64,000 nucleotides of DNA from an uncultured Bradyrhizobium sp. (GTDB lineage: Bacteria > Pseudomonadota > Alphaproteobacteria > Rhizobiales > Xanthobacteraceae). The stretch covers positions 310,001-374,000 of the forward strand of contig NZ_CANSMR010000003.1 in assembly GCF_947648125.1 (NCBI RefSeq), given 5' to 3'. A program made the translations under genes and the position numbers. The notes below the pieces were generated by a model. It was not told the origin of the DNA and did no database searches. It saw nothing but the letters and a program-made list of their open reading frames with translations. This document shows, piece after piece, positions 24,499 to 32,781 of this stretch. Numbering within the stretch: the first letter of the stretch is position 1; every line of letters starts with the position of its first letter.

Positions 24499-25746
24499 GT
24501 GTCTGACATCAATGCCGATGCCTGGGTGTCCTCAGGCCACCGTCCGATGGGCTTTCCGGAATTCGTCGTCGTCATCGCCTCCATCATGGCGCTGAACCCG
24601 CTGGCGATGGACATGATGCTGCCGGCGCTGCCGAACATCCGTTCCGCGTTCCAGATCGCCGACGCCAATCGTCCGCAGATGGTGCTGTCGATCTTCCTGG
24701 TCGGTTTCGGCGTCGGCCAGTTCGTGATGGGCCCGCTGTCGGACCGCTTCGGCCGCCGCCCGGTGCTGCTCGGGGGCATGACCGTCTACACCATCGCCGG
24801 CCTGCTCGCGATCATGGCGCCCTCGTTCGAAACGCTGCTCCTGGCGCGCGCGCTGCAGGGGCTCGGCACCGCCGCAACCCGCGTGATTGCGACGTCAATT
24901 GTGCGCGACTGCTACGCCGGACGGCGGATGGCGAGCGTGATGTCGCTGGCGATGATGGTGTTCATCGCAGTGCCTGTGATCGCGCCGTCATTCGGCCAGG
25001 CGGTGATGCTGCTGACGCACTGGCGCGGCATCTTCGTGCTGCTGATGATCTACGGCGTGATCGCGCTGGCCTGGAGCGCGATGCGGATGCCGGAGACGCT
25101 GCCGCTCGAACTGCGCAAGTCGCTGGCGATCCCTGAGGTGCTCTCAGCATTCCGCCAGACCGTCACCAACCGCCAGACGCTCGGCTACGCGCTCGCCGCC
25201 GGCGGCGTGCAGGGCTCGCTGTTCGCCTTCGTGTTCTCCTCGCAGCAGATCTTCACCGAAATCTTCAAGCTCGGACATTACTTCCCGGTCGCCTTCGCCG
25301 CCTGTGCGGTCGGGGTCGCGATCGCCGGCTTCCTCAATTCACGCATCGTCGGCCGCATCGGGATGCGGGTGATCTCGCACGCCGCGCTGACCGGTTTCGC
25401 CGTCGTCGCCGGCGCGCTGTTCCTCGCGGTGAAGACCGACACGCTGTCGCTGCCGCTGTTCATGGTGCTGGCGGGCCTGATGATGTTCGCGTTCGGGCTG
25501 ATGATGGCGAACTTCACGGCGCTCGCGATGGAGCCGCAGGGCAAGATCGCCGGCACTGCATCGTCGCTGTACGGGACGATCACCACCCTGCTCGGGATCG
25601 GCGTCGGCACCACGATCGGCCAGGATTACGACGGCACGCTGCTGCCGTTCGCGACCGGCTTCTTCCTCTGCACGCTGGCTGCACTCGCGGTGGTGCTGGT
25701 GACGGAGAAGGGCCGCATGTTCCGGCCGCATCATCATCCGATTTGA
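24499..25746 (+). CDS. MFS drug-resistance transporter, Bcr/CflA family
   Basis: This 415-residue multidrug exporter has the family pattern of 12 helices (VVVIASIMALNPLAMDMMLP, FLVGFGVGQFVMGPLSDRFG). GPLSDRFGRRPVLLGG is the MFS loop motif, and LQGLGTAATRVIATSIVRDC is the Bcr/CflA helix 5 segment. The start is GTG 24499, with AGAGG upstream. It should extrude small hydrophobic or phenolic compounds. It is followed by dispersed repeats and then the DUF983 gene on the other strand. The substrate is not predictable. Confidence 0.87.
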   Translation: MSDINADAWVSSGHRPMGFPEFVVVIASIMALNPLAMDMMLPALPNIRSAFQIADANRPQMVLSIFLVGFGVGQFVMGPLSDRFGRRPVLLGGMTVYTIAGLLAIMAPSFETLLLARALQGLGTAATRVIATSIVRDCYAGRRMASVMSLAMMVFIAVPVIAPSFGQAVMLLTHWRGIFVLLMIYGVIALAWSAMRMPETLPLELRKSLAIPEVLSAFRQTVTNRQTLGYALAAGGVQGSLFAFVFSSQQIFTEIFKLGHYFPVAFAACAVGVAIAGFLNSRIVGRIGMRVISHAALTGFAVVAGALFLAVKTDTLSLPLFMVLAGLMMFAFGLMMANFTALAMEPQGKIAGTASSLYGTITTLLGIGVGTTIGQDYDGTLLPFATGFFLCTLAALAVVLVTEKGRMFRPHHHPI

Positions 25747-25750
25747 CCTT

Positions 25751-25929
25751 CGTAGCCCGGATGAAGCGAAGCGCAATCCGGGGGTCGTCGTGCGGGCACA
25801 ACTGCCCCGGATTACGCTTCGCTCCATCCGGGCTACGATGCTAATTCGTTGCAGCGCTGTAGCCCGCATGAGCGAAGCGATATGCGGGACCGCTGTTCCC
25901 GGATTTCGCTTCGCTTCATCCGGGCTACA
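25751..25929. repeat. Two adjacent long inverted repeats
   Basis: The first pair is 25751-25783 with 25805-25837, the second 25859-25889 with 25897-25929. All four arms share GTAGCCCG at their outer ends and GCGAAGCG or CGCTTCGC inside, so they are copies of one repeat type. They lie between convergent stop codons at 25746 and 25944 and may end transcription from both sides. Confidence 0.8.
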
Positions 25930-25943
25930 CTTCCGTGGTTGGT

Positions 25944-26369
25944 TCAGGCTTCGCGAGCTCGCCCGGCATTGCTTCGCGCCCGCACTGGCGCCACCGCACG
26001 TCGCGTCGCCGCAAATCCCTCCATCCCCAGCTGCCACTGCAGGCCGACGATCGCGCCCTTGGTCGGCTGCAACAGTCCGAGCGCGCTGAACAGCGTGAAC
26101 GGCAGCCAGATCGCCAATTGCAGCCAGGCCGGCGGCGCGTAGGTCATCTCCATCCAGAGCAGCGCCGGCACCACGACGTGGCCGACCACCACGATCACGA
26201 GATAGGCCGGGAAATCGTCCGCGCGCTGCGGGGTGAAATCCTCGCCGCACACCTCGCAATGATCCGCCACCTTGAGAAAGCGGCCGAACAGATGGCCGCG
26301 TCCGCAGTTCGGGCACTTCATGGTGAAGCCGCGCAACATCGCCTTGGGCAGGGAAACCGTCTCGGTCAT
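25944..26369 (-). CDS. DUF983 membrane protein with zinc ribbon
   Basis: This 141-residue protein has two CxxC pairs near its start (MKCPNCGRGH and HCEVCGEDF), a probable zinc ribbon, followed by two hydrophobic helices (YLVIVVVGHVVVPALLWMEM and LQLAIWLPFTLFSALGLL). This layout defines DUF983 proteins, whose role is not known; they are common in alphaproteobacteria. The ATG at 26369 gives a family-length protein; the longer open frame runs across the promoter of the MocR gene. It is divergent from that regulator. Confidence 0.83.
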   Translation of the reverse strand: MTETVSLPKAMLRGFTMKCPNCGRGHLFGRFLKVADHCEVCGEDFTPQRADDFPAYLVIVVVGHVVVPALLWMEMTYAPPAWLQLAIWLPFTLFSALGLLQPTKGAIVGLQWQLGMEGFAATRRAVAPVRARSNAGRAREA

Positions 26370-26399
26370 TGTCGTTGTCCTTGACCTGATCTGATGATC

Positions 26400-26428
26400 C
26401 ATACAATATGTATCGAAGAGCATACAAT
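26400..26428. promoter_or_regulatory. Direct repeat CATACAAT, 21-bp spacing, candidate MocR site
   Basis: CATACAAT occurs at 26400-26407 and 26421-26428, so the copies are on the same face of the helix. MocR-type regulators such as GabR bind direct repeats upstream of their own genes. The first copy also forms ATACA-ATA-TGTAT. The pair lies about 23 bp upstream of the preferred start at 26451 and 31 bp from the DUF983 start. Function is inferred. Confidence 0.55.
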
Positions 26429-26450
26429 CAAAGACAAAGCGCCAGATTGC

Positions 26451-27827
26451 ATGGATTGGATCCCTACAGTTTCGGAATGGCAAGGCCCGATGTTCCTGCG
26501 CATCGTCGATGCGCTCGCCGCCGATATCGCGAGCGGCCGGCTGGTGCGCGGTCAGCGGCTGCCAACCCATCGCGCGCTGGCATCGGCGCTCGACATCGAT
26601 CTCACCACGGTGACGCGCGCCTATGGCGAGGCGCGGCGGCGCGGGCTGCTCGACGCCCGCGTTGGCCAGGGCACCTTCGTCTCGGAGACGACGGCGCGCG
26701 CAGTGTCCGACCTGCCCACGCCCGTCAACATCGACCTGTCGATGAATCTGCCGCCGCAACCGGTGGAGGCCAATCTCGATCTGCGCATCGCGCAGGGGTT
26801 GGCCACCATTCGATCCGAGGCCGGATTTTCAGCCTATCTAGGTTATGCGCGTCCCGGCGGCACCGCCGACGAACGCGAGGTCGGCGCCGCGTGGCTGCAG
26901 CCGCGCGTGCCGCAGGCATCAGCCGACCGCATCGTGATCTATCCGGGTTCGCAGGCGATCATCTTCAACGCCCTGCTGGCGCTGACCTCGCCTGGCGATG
27001 TCGTGGTGACGGAGGCGTTGACGTTTCCCGGCATCAAGGCCGCGGCCGCGCGGCTCGATGTCCGCCTGGTCGGCGTTGCGATGGACGCCGAGGGTGCCCG
27101 TCCCGACGCGCTCGACGAGGCCTGCCGCAAGCACAAGCCGAAGGCGGTGTATCTGGTGCCGACGCAGCAGAACCCGACCACGGCGACGATGGGCGCGATC
27201 AGGCGCAAGGCGATCGCTGACATCATCAGCAAGCGCGGCTGCGTCCTGATCGAGGATGATGTCTACGGCCCGCTCGAGCCGCAGGTGGCACCGATCGCAA
27301 CGCTGATTCCCGAACGCACCTACCTTGCCGCGAGCATCGCGAAATGCATCGCGCCGGCCTTGCGCGTCGCCTATCTGCTGGCGCCCGATGCGAGCGCCGA
27401 GCAGCGGATGCGCGCCAGCATGCAGGCCACCATGCAGATGCCGCCATCGCTGATGGTCGCGCTGGTCACACAATGGCTGCGCTCCGGTGTCGCCGCCGAC
27501 ATCATCCGCGCCATCCGCAGCGAGGCGGCCGCGCGCCAGCAGCTTGCGGCCCGCTTCCTCAAGGGCGTCACCTACGCGGCGCGGCCGGCGAGCCATCATC
27601 TCTGGATGCCGCTGCCGAAACATTTCGACGGCACCGACCTGCTGTCGCATCTGATGCGCAACGGCCTCGCCGTGGTCGGCGAAGACGCCTTTGCGGCGGG
27701 CGATGCCGCGCCGCGTGGCCTGCGCGTATCGCTCGGCGCGGCGCGCAATCGCGCCGAACTGAGCCAGGCGCTCCAGGTGCTATCGAATGCCGTGCGCACG
27801 CCGGTCGGCGCCACGCAAATTGTATGA
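26451..27827 (+). CDS. MocR-type regulator: GntR helix-turn-helix fused to class I aminotransferase fold
   Basis: The N-terminal winged helix includes LAADIASGRLVRGQRLPTHR and ASALDIDLTTVTRAYGEARR. The long C-terminal domain resembles an aspartate aminotransferase, with IVIYPGSQAIIFNALLALTS, LVPTQQNPTTATMG and the cofactor lysine in TYLAASIAKCIAPALRVAYL. Proteins of this type bind pyridoxal phosphate and sense an amino compound or the cofactor. The preferred start is ATG 26451 (MDWIPTVSEW), which gives 458 residues; an upstream in-frame start at 26394 would run through a direct repeat that looks like an operator. It is divergent from the DUF983 gene, but it may act elsewhere. Confidence 0.86.
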   Translation: MDWIPTVSEWQGPMFLRIVDALAADIASGRLVRGQRLPTHRALASALDIDLTTVTRAYGEARRRGLLDARVGQGTFVSETTARAVSDLPTPVNIDLSMNLPPQPVEANLDLRIAQGLATIRSEAGFSAYLGYARPGGTADEREVGAAWLQPRVPQASADRIVIYPGSQAIIFNALLALTSPGDVVVTEALTFPGIKAAAARLDVRLVGVAMDAEGARPDALDEACRKHKPKAVYLVPTQQNPTTATMGAIRRKAIADIISKRGCVLIEDDVYGPLEPQVAPIATLIPERTYLAASIAKCIAPALRVAYLLAPDASAEQRMRASMQATMQMPPSLMVALVTQWLRSGVAADIIRAIRSEAAARQQLAARFLKGVTYAARPASHHLWMPLPKHFDGTDLLSHLMRNGLAVVGEDAFAAGDAAPRGLRVSLGAARNRAELSQALQVLSNAVRTPVGATQIV

Positions 27828-27932
27828 ATTTCGACCATCGTTAGGGAATAAACTCGCCCGAAAATGATTATGGTGCGGGGACGCCTGCGCTAAAACTGCG
27901 GCGTTCATGGCATCAGGCAGGGGCGGCTTTCA

Positions 27933-29231
27933 ATGTCATGCGGATACGATCGAGCATTCCACACTGCCGTGCGGACGCTTCGTGAGACAGCAACCGCGAT
28001 CATGTGTCTTGCACTTGTCGCATCAAGTGCGGCGCGCGCCACCGACGCCCCTGCCCCGTCGCCGGAGAAACTCGAACGCATCACCGCGTTCTTCGACAAC
28101 GAGGTTGCGACAGGAAAAATTCCAGGCGCCGCCATCCTGATCCAGCAGCACGGCAAGCCGGTCTATCTGAAGACCTTCGGCTACCGCGACGTCACGACCA
28201 AGTCGCCGATGCGGCCGGACACGATGTTCGCGCTGCATTCGATGACCAAGCCGATCACCAACACCGCCGCGATGATGCTGGTCGACGAAGGCAAGCTGTC
28301 GCCGCAGGATCCGCTGTCGAAATACATTCCGGCGTTCGCCGACGTGAAGGTCGGCATCGAGCCGGATGGCGGCAACGATCTGGGCAAGCTCGAGCTGGTG
28401 CCGCCGATCCGCCCGGTCACGATCGAGGACCTGATGCGGCACACTTCGGGCATCACCTACGAATATATCGGCGCCGACTGGATCCAGAAGCTCTACCGCG
28501 CAGGACATCTGTTCGACGGCAAGTTCGACAACAAGGAATTCGTGGCGCGGCTGGCCAAGCTGCCGTTGTCTCGGCAGCCCGGCACGATGTGGCGCTACGG
28601 TCATTCCACCGACGTGCTCGGCCGGGTGATCGAGGTCGTCGCGGGCAAGACGCTCTACCAGTTCGAGAAGGAGCGCATCTTCGATCCCCTGAAGATGAAC
28701 GACACCAGATATGTGCTCGATGCGGAAACCGAACGGACGCGGCTGGCCGAGCCGCTGCCGTCGGACACCATCCTGATCGAGGGGGAGAACGACCGGCGCG
28801 CGCATCCGGAGTGGGAATCCGGCGGCGGCGGCCTGGTGTCGACCATTCTCGATTATGCGCGCTTCGCGCAGATGCTGCTCAGTGGTGGCGAGCTCGACGG
28901 CAAGCGCTATCTGAGCCCCACGGCCTTCAAGACGATGACATCGGACCATATCGGGCCGGGCTCCGGCGTCGGCCGCGACTACTGGTACTTTCCCGGCGAC
29001 GGTTTCGGTTATGGCTACGGCATCGCCGTGCGCACTGATCCCGGCATTGCCAAGCCGCCGCCGCCCGGCTCGATCGGCGAATTGAAATGGGACAGCGGCA
29101 GCGGAACCTATTTCGGCGTCGATCCGAAGCTCGACATGATCTACATCATGCTCGAGCAGACTCAGAACGAACGCCAGCGCATCACGCCGGCATTCCGGAA
29201 ACTGGTCTACGACGCGTTCAGCCCGGACTGA
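27933..29231 (+). CDS. Exported serine hydrolase, beta-lactamase class C/EstB-like
   Basis: This 432-residue protein belongs to the penicillin-binding/class C beta-lactamase superfamily. The nucleophile is in HSMTKPITNT (Ser-x-x-Lys), the tyrosine in WRYGHSTDVLG, and the third motif area is WDSGSGTYFGVDP. An N-terminal hydrophobic stretch (TAIMCLALVASSAARA) suggests export, so it probably acts in the periplasm. Many members are esterases rather than lactamases, and the absence of a KTG triad supports that. It starts at ATG 27933. It lies between the MocR gene and a dispersed repeat, with no clear operon partner. Confidence 0.86.
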   Translation: MSCGYDRAFHTAVRTLRETATAIMCLALVASSAARATDAPAPSPEKLERITAFFDNEVATGKIPGAAILIQQHGKPVYLKTFGYRDVTTKSPMRPDTMFALHSMTKPITNTAAMMLVDEGKLSPQDPLSKYIPAFADVKVGIEPDGGNDLGKLELVPPIRPVTIEDLMRHTSGITYEYIGADWIQKLYRAGHLFDGKFDNKEFVARLAKLPLSRQPGTMWRYGHSTDVLGRVIEVVAGKTLYQFEKERIFDPLKMNDTRYVLDAETERTRLAEPLPSDTILIEGENDRRAHPEWESGGGGLVSTILDYARFAQMLLSGGELDGKRYLSPTAFKTMTSDHIGPGSGVGRDYWYFPGDGFGYGYGIAVRTDPGIAKPPPPGSIGELKWDSGSGTYFGVDPKLDMIYIMLEQTQNERQRITPAFRKLVYDAFSPD

Positions 29232-29248
29232 GATCCCGCAGCAACTTC

Positions 29249-29334
29249 GTCATTGCGAGGAGCGAAGCGACGAAGCAATCCATCTATCCGCGCGCAACTG
29301 GATAGATGGATTGCTTCGCTTCGCTCGCAATGAC
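29249..29334. repeat. Inverted repeat between convergent genes
   Basis: Arms at 29249-29289 and 29300-29334 are reverse complements apart from a short insertion in the left arm (both contain GATGGATTGCTTCG or its complement). They separate the serine hydrolase and the small zinc protein. The element is probably a dispersed repeat that also serves as a bidirectional terminator. Confidence 0.78.
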
Positions 29335-29354
29335 GGAACCGGAAGCATCCCTCC

Positions 29355-29576
29355 CTACGACTTGCGCCGAACCGTCTCCAGCCTGCGCCGTGCGGCGGCC
29401 GCGATCAGACTCGCGGTGCATTCGTTGCAGACGAACGCACACTCGTCCGTAAACAGGCCGATCCGCGCATCGAAGCCGATCGCACCATCGTCGGCGAGCC
29501 CCTCGATGACTCCACCGCAGCACACGCATTGGTGGTGCGACGCCAATTCCCGTTCCATGACGCGCTCTCCAGCCAT
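29355..29576 (-). CDS. Small cysteine-rich, probably zinc-binding protein
   Basis: This 73-residue protein has four cysteines in two pairs, CVCCGG and CAFVCNEC, spaced like a zinc ribbon or ClpX-type C4 finger. The ATG at 29576 follows AAGGAGGAAG, which fixes the start; the longer open frame is not supported. The tail is basic (RRRLETVRRKS). Its role is not known. A TATATAC/GTATATA inverted repeat 33 bp upstream could be a regulatory site. It is convergent with the serine hydrolase and divergent from the beta-propeller gene at 29752. Confidence 0.68.
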   Translation of the reverse strand: MAGERVMERELASHHQCVCCGGVIEGLADDGAIGFDARIGLFTDECAFVCNECTASLIAAAARRRLETVRRKS

Positions 29577-29608
29577 CGCAGCTTCCTCCTTCGCTGCTTC
29601 CCTCACGC

Positions 29609-29626
29609 TATATACTATCGTATATA
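29609..29626. promoter_or_regulatory. 7-bp inverted repeat upstream of the small zinc protein
   Basis: TATATAC, TATC, GTATATA form a dyad in an AT-rich island 33 bp upstream of the ATG at 29576. It may overlap a promoter or serve as an operator. AT-rich dyads of this size can also arise by chance in a promoter, so support is modest. Confidence 0.4.
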
Positions 29627-29751
29627 TCGCGGCGACAAGGCAGGCGGGTGAACAATCCGGTCGGGAACCCTGCAGACAACAACCATCGACCGGAGACGAT
29701 CGCCTAAAAATTCCTGCCTGGTCCAATCAGGTTCATTGAGGAAACGCGATC

Positions 29752-30819
29752 ATGATAAAAAAGAATGGCGACGCGGGACATCCGCGCGCAACGGGAGAAC
29801 TGCTCAAGATCCGCCGCGCATCGGCGGAGCGTTTTCGAGCGAAGTGGATGCCGGTTCGCGTGAAGAAAACGCGTCAAAATAAGAATCTATCGAGCGCTGC
29901 GGCCATCGTCCTCGCGCTCGGCACCGCCGGCATGGCCCGCGCCGAAACAGCCCCGGTCGGCGTTCCCGACAAGAGTTTTCCGGAGAGCGTGACCTCGACC
30001 TCCGACGGGACGCTTTACGTTGGCAGCTTCAACCATGGCGGCGTGACCAAGATCTCGGGCGGCAAGGCCGAGCAACTGGTCAAGCCCGGTGCCGCCGACA
30101 GCCGCTCGACGCTGGGCGTGCTCGCCGATGAGAAGAGCGGAACGCTCTATGTCTGCTCCAACGACATCAGCGCGATGGGCGTCGCGGGTCCCAGCGACGT
30201 CAAGGGCGCCTGGCTGAAGACCTTCGATCTCAAGAGCGGCGCGCCGAAGGGCAGCTTTGCCCTGAGCGATCCGAAATCGTTCTGCAACGACATCGTGGTC
30301 GGCGCCGACGGCACCGCCTATGTCAGCGATTCCTTCGCGCCGTTCGTCTATAGCCTGAAGCCCGGCGGCACGGCACTGGCGACGTTCGCCACCGATCCGC
30401 AGCTCGCGCCGGCCAAGGACGGCGTCGGGCTCGACGGCATCGCGATCGGCGCCGACGGCAACCTCTATGTCACGACCTTCATCCCGGCCAAGCTGTTCAA
30501 GATCGAGATCAAGGACGGCAAGGCGGGCGCGGTGACCGAGCTGAAGCCGTCGCGGCCGCTCGACCACGCCGACGCGCTGCGCGCCCATGGCGGCGGCTTC
30601 CTGCTGATCGAGGGCAACGGCAAGCTCGACAAGGTCACGGTGAAGGGCAGCGAGGCCACCATCGACACCATCAAGGATGGTCTGGCCGAGCCGGTCTCAG
30701 TGACGCAGGTCGGCGATATCGGCTGGGTCGCCGAAGGCAAGCTGTCCTACGTGATCGGCGACAACAAGGGCAAGGACCCCGGCCCGTTCAAGCTGACGCC
30801 GGTGGCGCTGCCGAAGTAG
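29752..30819 (+). CDS. Exported SMP-30/NHL-like beta-propeller protein
   Basis: The 355-residue protein is probably a six-bladed beta-propeller of the SMP-30/gluconolactonase/NHL type. Repeated blade segments are visible, such as TSDGTLYVGSF, GADGTAYVSDSFAPFVYSL and GADGNLYVTTFIPAKLFKI. An export signal follows a basic stretch (AAAIVLALGTAGMARAE). The ATG at 29752 has GAGGAAAC upstream; the ATG at 29848 would give a more normal leader but has a weak ribosome-binding site. A lactonase-type hydrolase or periplasmic binding role is possible. There is no clear operon partner. Confidence 0.78.
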   Translation: MIKKNGDAGHPRATGELLKIRRASAERFRAKWMPVRVKKTRQNKNLSSAAAIVLALGTAGMARAETAPVGVPDKSFPESVTSTSDGTLYVGSFNHGGVTKISGGKAEQLVKPGAADSRSTLGVLADEKSGTLYVCSNDISAMGVAGPSDVKGAWLKTFDLKSGAPKGSFALSDPKSFCNDIVVGADGTAYVSDSFAPFVYSLKPGGTALATFATDPQLAPAKDGVGLDGIAIGADGNLYVTTFIPAKLFKIEIKDGKAGAVTELKPSRPLDHADALRAHGGGFLLIEGNGKLDKVTVKGSEATIDTIKDGLAEPVSVTQVGDIGWVAEGKLSYVIGDNKGKDPGPFKLTPVALPK

Positions 30820-30868
30820 GGGTGGGCTGAGTCTCGCGGCAAACTCGGTGCACCTCTCCCGCTAGCGC

Positions 30869-30924
30869 GGTCGAGACGAGCGAAGCTCGCTCTTAGGTCG
30901 GATCGCATCGATAGATGCGATCCG
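30869..30924. repeat. Shared repeat segment plus perfect 11-bp hairpin
   Basis: The 28 bases at 30869-30896 are the exact reverse complement of 22103-22130. Immediately downstream, CGGATCGCATC (30899-30909) pairs with GATGCGATCCG (30914-30924) across a GATA loop. It lies about 80 bp after the stop of the beta-propeller gene and may act as a terminator. Confidence 0.75.
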
Positions 30925-31008
30925 GCTCGTCACCATGAGGGTCTACAGTTTAGCTGCGAAACAAGACGTCATCCTGAGAGGATGTGAGGCGATATCCTCG
31001 TCCACCGC

Positions 31009-31110
31009 CGTCATCGCCCGGCTCGACCGGGCGATCCAGTACGCCGCGGCCCCTCGACTCAAGCACTGCGGTCTCTGGAATACTGGATCACCCGCATGCG
31101 CGGGTGACGA
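31009..31110. repeat. Inverted-repeat element with two internal hairpins
   Basis: GTCATCGCCCGG and a matching GTGACGAC end frame two internal stems (GCCCGGCTCGACCGGGC near 31015 and CACCCGCATGCGCGGGTG near 31090), and the interior halves share CCAGTA/TACTGG. This is the form of a dispersed extragenic palindrome. Confidence 0.7.
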
Positions 31111-31302
31111 CACTGCGCAAGCTGAGGGCGCCTGCACGATTTCTGAATAATAGAACAATACCGCTGAGTTGCCCGACAAGTCAAGTTGCCGTGTCCGCCG
31201 GCAGCCACCGGCTACTTTGCATGGGGTTGTTTTCGATATTTTGGCGCCGTGCCCCAGCAACTCGGCACCGATGCGGTCGCACCGCCGCCACCGCGTCATC
31301 CG

Positions 31303-32535
31303 CTAGATCACATAAAACCCATGTGTGCCGTCACGGCGCAGCTGGTCGACGAGGCCGTACTCCCAATCGAGATAGGCCTGCATCGCCTGCTCCGCGACGC
31401 CGGTGCCTTCATAGGGACGACGATAGCGGTGCGCGGGATCGGGCCTCGGCACGACGCGCGGCGGTCCGACTTCGAGCCGGTCCTCATAGCCACCTTCGAG
31501 CACATAGACCTCCCAGCCCATCTGCGCGAGCCAGGACGCCGTCATGTCGGCGCGGATGCTCTTGTCGTCAGTCAGCACGATGCGGGCGCCGCGCACCGGC
31601 GCGGCCATGTCGATTTCCTGCACCAGCTGGCCTCCGGCATAATGCCGAAAGCCGGCGAGATGGCCTGCGGCATATTCCTCGGCGTCGCGGACATCGAAGC
31701 GATACAGCGTGCGGCGCGCGTCCTTTTCCAGCGCGGCAAGTTCAGCCGCGCCGATGTGGCGGACGCCGGCGCGATAGGCGACGTCGCGCGCATTGTCGGC
31801 GCCGCCCGCGAACGGCCCGACGTCGCCACGCTTGCCGGCGCCGTGTTCGAGCTCGTGTTTGGCAAGCGTCCAGCCGATCGTGCCGTTGCGCAGCGCCCGC
31901 ACCTTGTTCGGCAGTCCGGCATTGATCAGCGACTGCGTACCGATGATCGAGCGGGTGCGGCCGGCGCAGTTGACGATGATGGTGGTGTCGGGATCGGGCG
32001 CCGCGCGCCCTGCGCGCAGCACCAGCTCCGCGCCGGGCACGCTGACCGAGCCCGGAATGTTCATGGTGGCATATTCGTCGAAGCGGCGGACATCGAGGAT
32101 CGCGATGTTGGCCTTGTCCGAAATCAGCGCGGCGACCTCGTCGGCGCTCAGCGACGGCGTATGCCTGCGCGACTCGACCAGCTCGCCGAAGGCCTTGGCG
32201 TAGGAATTGACGTCCTCGAACACCTCGTAGCCGGCCGCCTTCCAGCCCTGTAGGCCGTCGGCAAGCGCAGCGACGTTGCTGTAGCCCAGCGCCTGCAACT
32301 CGCCGGCCGCGGCAGCGACCTGCCCCTCGCCATTGTCATAGAGCACGATCGACACGTCCTTGCGCGGCAATCGGAGCTCGGCTTCGAGCGCGATCCGGCC
32401 GGCCGCCATGTTGGCGGCAAACAGCGGATGGCCGGTGGCGAATTCCGCTTCATGCCTGACGTCGAGCAGCGCGATCTCCTGGCGCAGCAGCAGCGTTGCA
32501 CGGATGTTCTGGGGCGTGACGGACAAAACTGTCAT
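31303..32535 (-). CDS. Triple rhodanese-domain protein, only the middle domain with cysteine
   Basis: The 410-residue protein has three rhodanese-type domains, roughly residues 1-105, 125-230 and 255-360. Rhodaneses move sulfur through a cysteine in a loop. Here only the second domain keeps it (C190 in IIVNCAGRTRS). The first reads VLYDNGEGQ and the third LTDDKSIRAD at the same place, so they are probably non-catalytic. The start is ATG 32535, chosen because the rhodanese pattern begins there; the longer frame lacks domain features. No leader is visible, so it should be cytoplasmic. Sulfur transfer or persulfide binding is likely. Confidence 0.85.
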   Translation of the reverse strand: MTVLSVTPQNIRATLLLRQEIALLDVRHEAEFATGHPLFAANMAAGRIALEAELRLPRKDVSIVLYDNGEGQVAAAAGELQALGYSNVAALADGLQGWKAAGYEVFEDVNSYAKAFGELVESRRHTPSLSADEVAALISDKANIAILDVRRFDEYATMNIPGSVSVPGAELVLRAGRAAPDPDTTIIVNCAGRTRSIIGTQSLINAGLPNKVRALRNGTIGWTLAKHELEHGAGKRGDVGPFAGGADNARDVAYRAGVRHIGAAELAALEKDARRTLYRFDVRDAEEYAAGHLAGFRHYAGGQLVQEIDMAAPVRGARIVLTDDKSIRADMTASWLAQMGWEVYVLEGGYEDRLEVGPPRVVPRPDPAHRYRRPYEGTGVAEQAMQAYLDWEYGLVDQLRRDGTHGFYVI

Positions 32536-32781
32536 GAGAAGCCGACCTTGGGCGGGAAATTCGCAGGCCTGCTCTAGGCCGAAATCGCGCGCCGTCAATA
32601 GCCTTAACCGGTCCGCAACCCCGATCTTCACGAGCCACGGTTCGGGAACGAAAATCCGCCATCCCGCTTTGCCCAACCGGGGCGCGCTTGCTACGTTCCA
32701 ATCGGCCCCGTTGGCGCCCGATCAGGCCTTCCGGACAAGAGAAGGTAGCGGGGCCACGCCTGAAGTTCTGGGAGGATGACC

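Larger units (their letters stand above)
30820..31302. other. Gene-free interval filled by dispersed repeats
   Basis: I see no credible gene here. The interval holds a piece of the repeat family at 22028-22155 (30869-30896), a hairpin at 30899-30924 and a longer inverted-repeat element at 31009-31110. It separates convergent genes, so the hairpins may end both transcripts. Confidence 0.7.

Noticed and set aside
26370-26759. N-terminal extension of the DUF983 protein
   Set aside because: It would run across the MocR promoter and coding start; the zinc-ribbon family start is at 26369.
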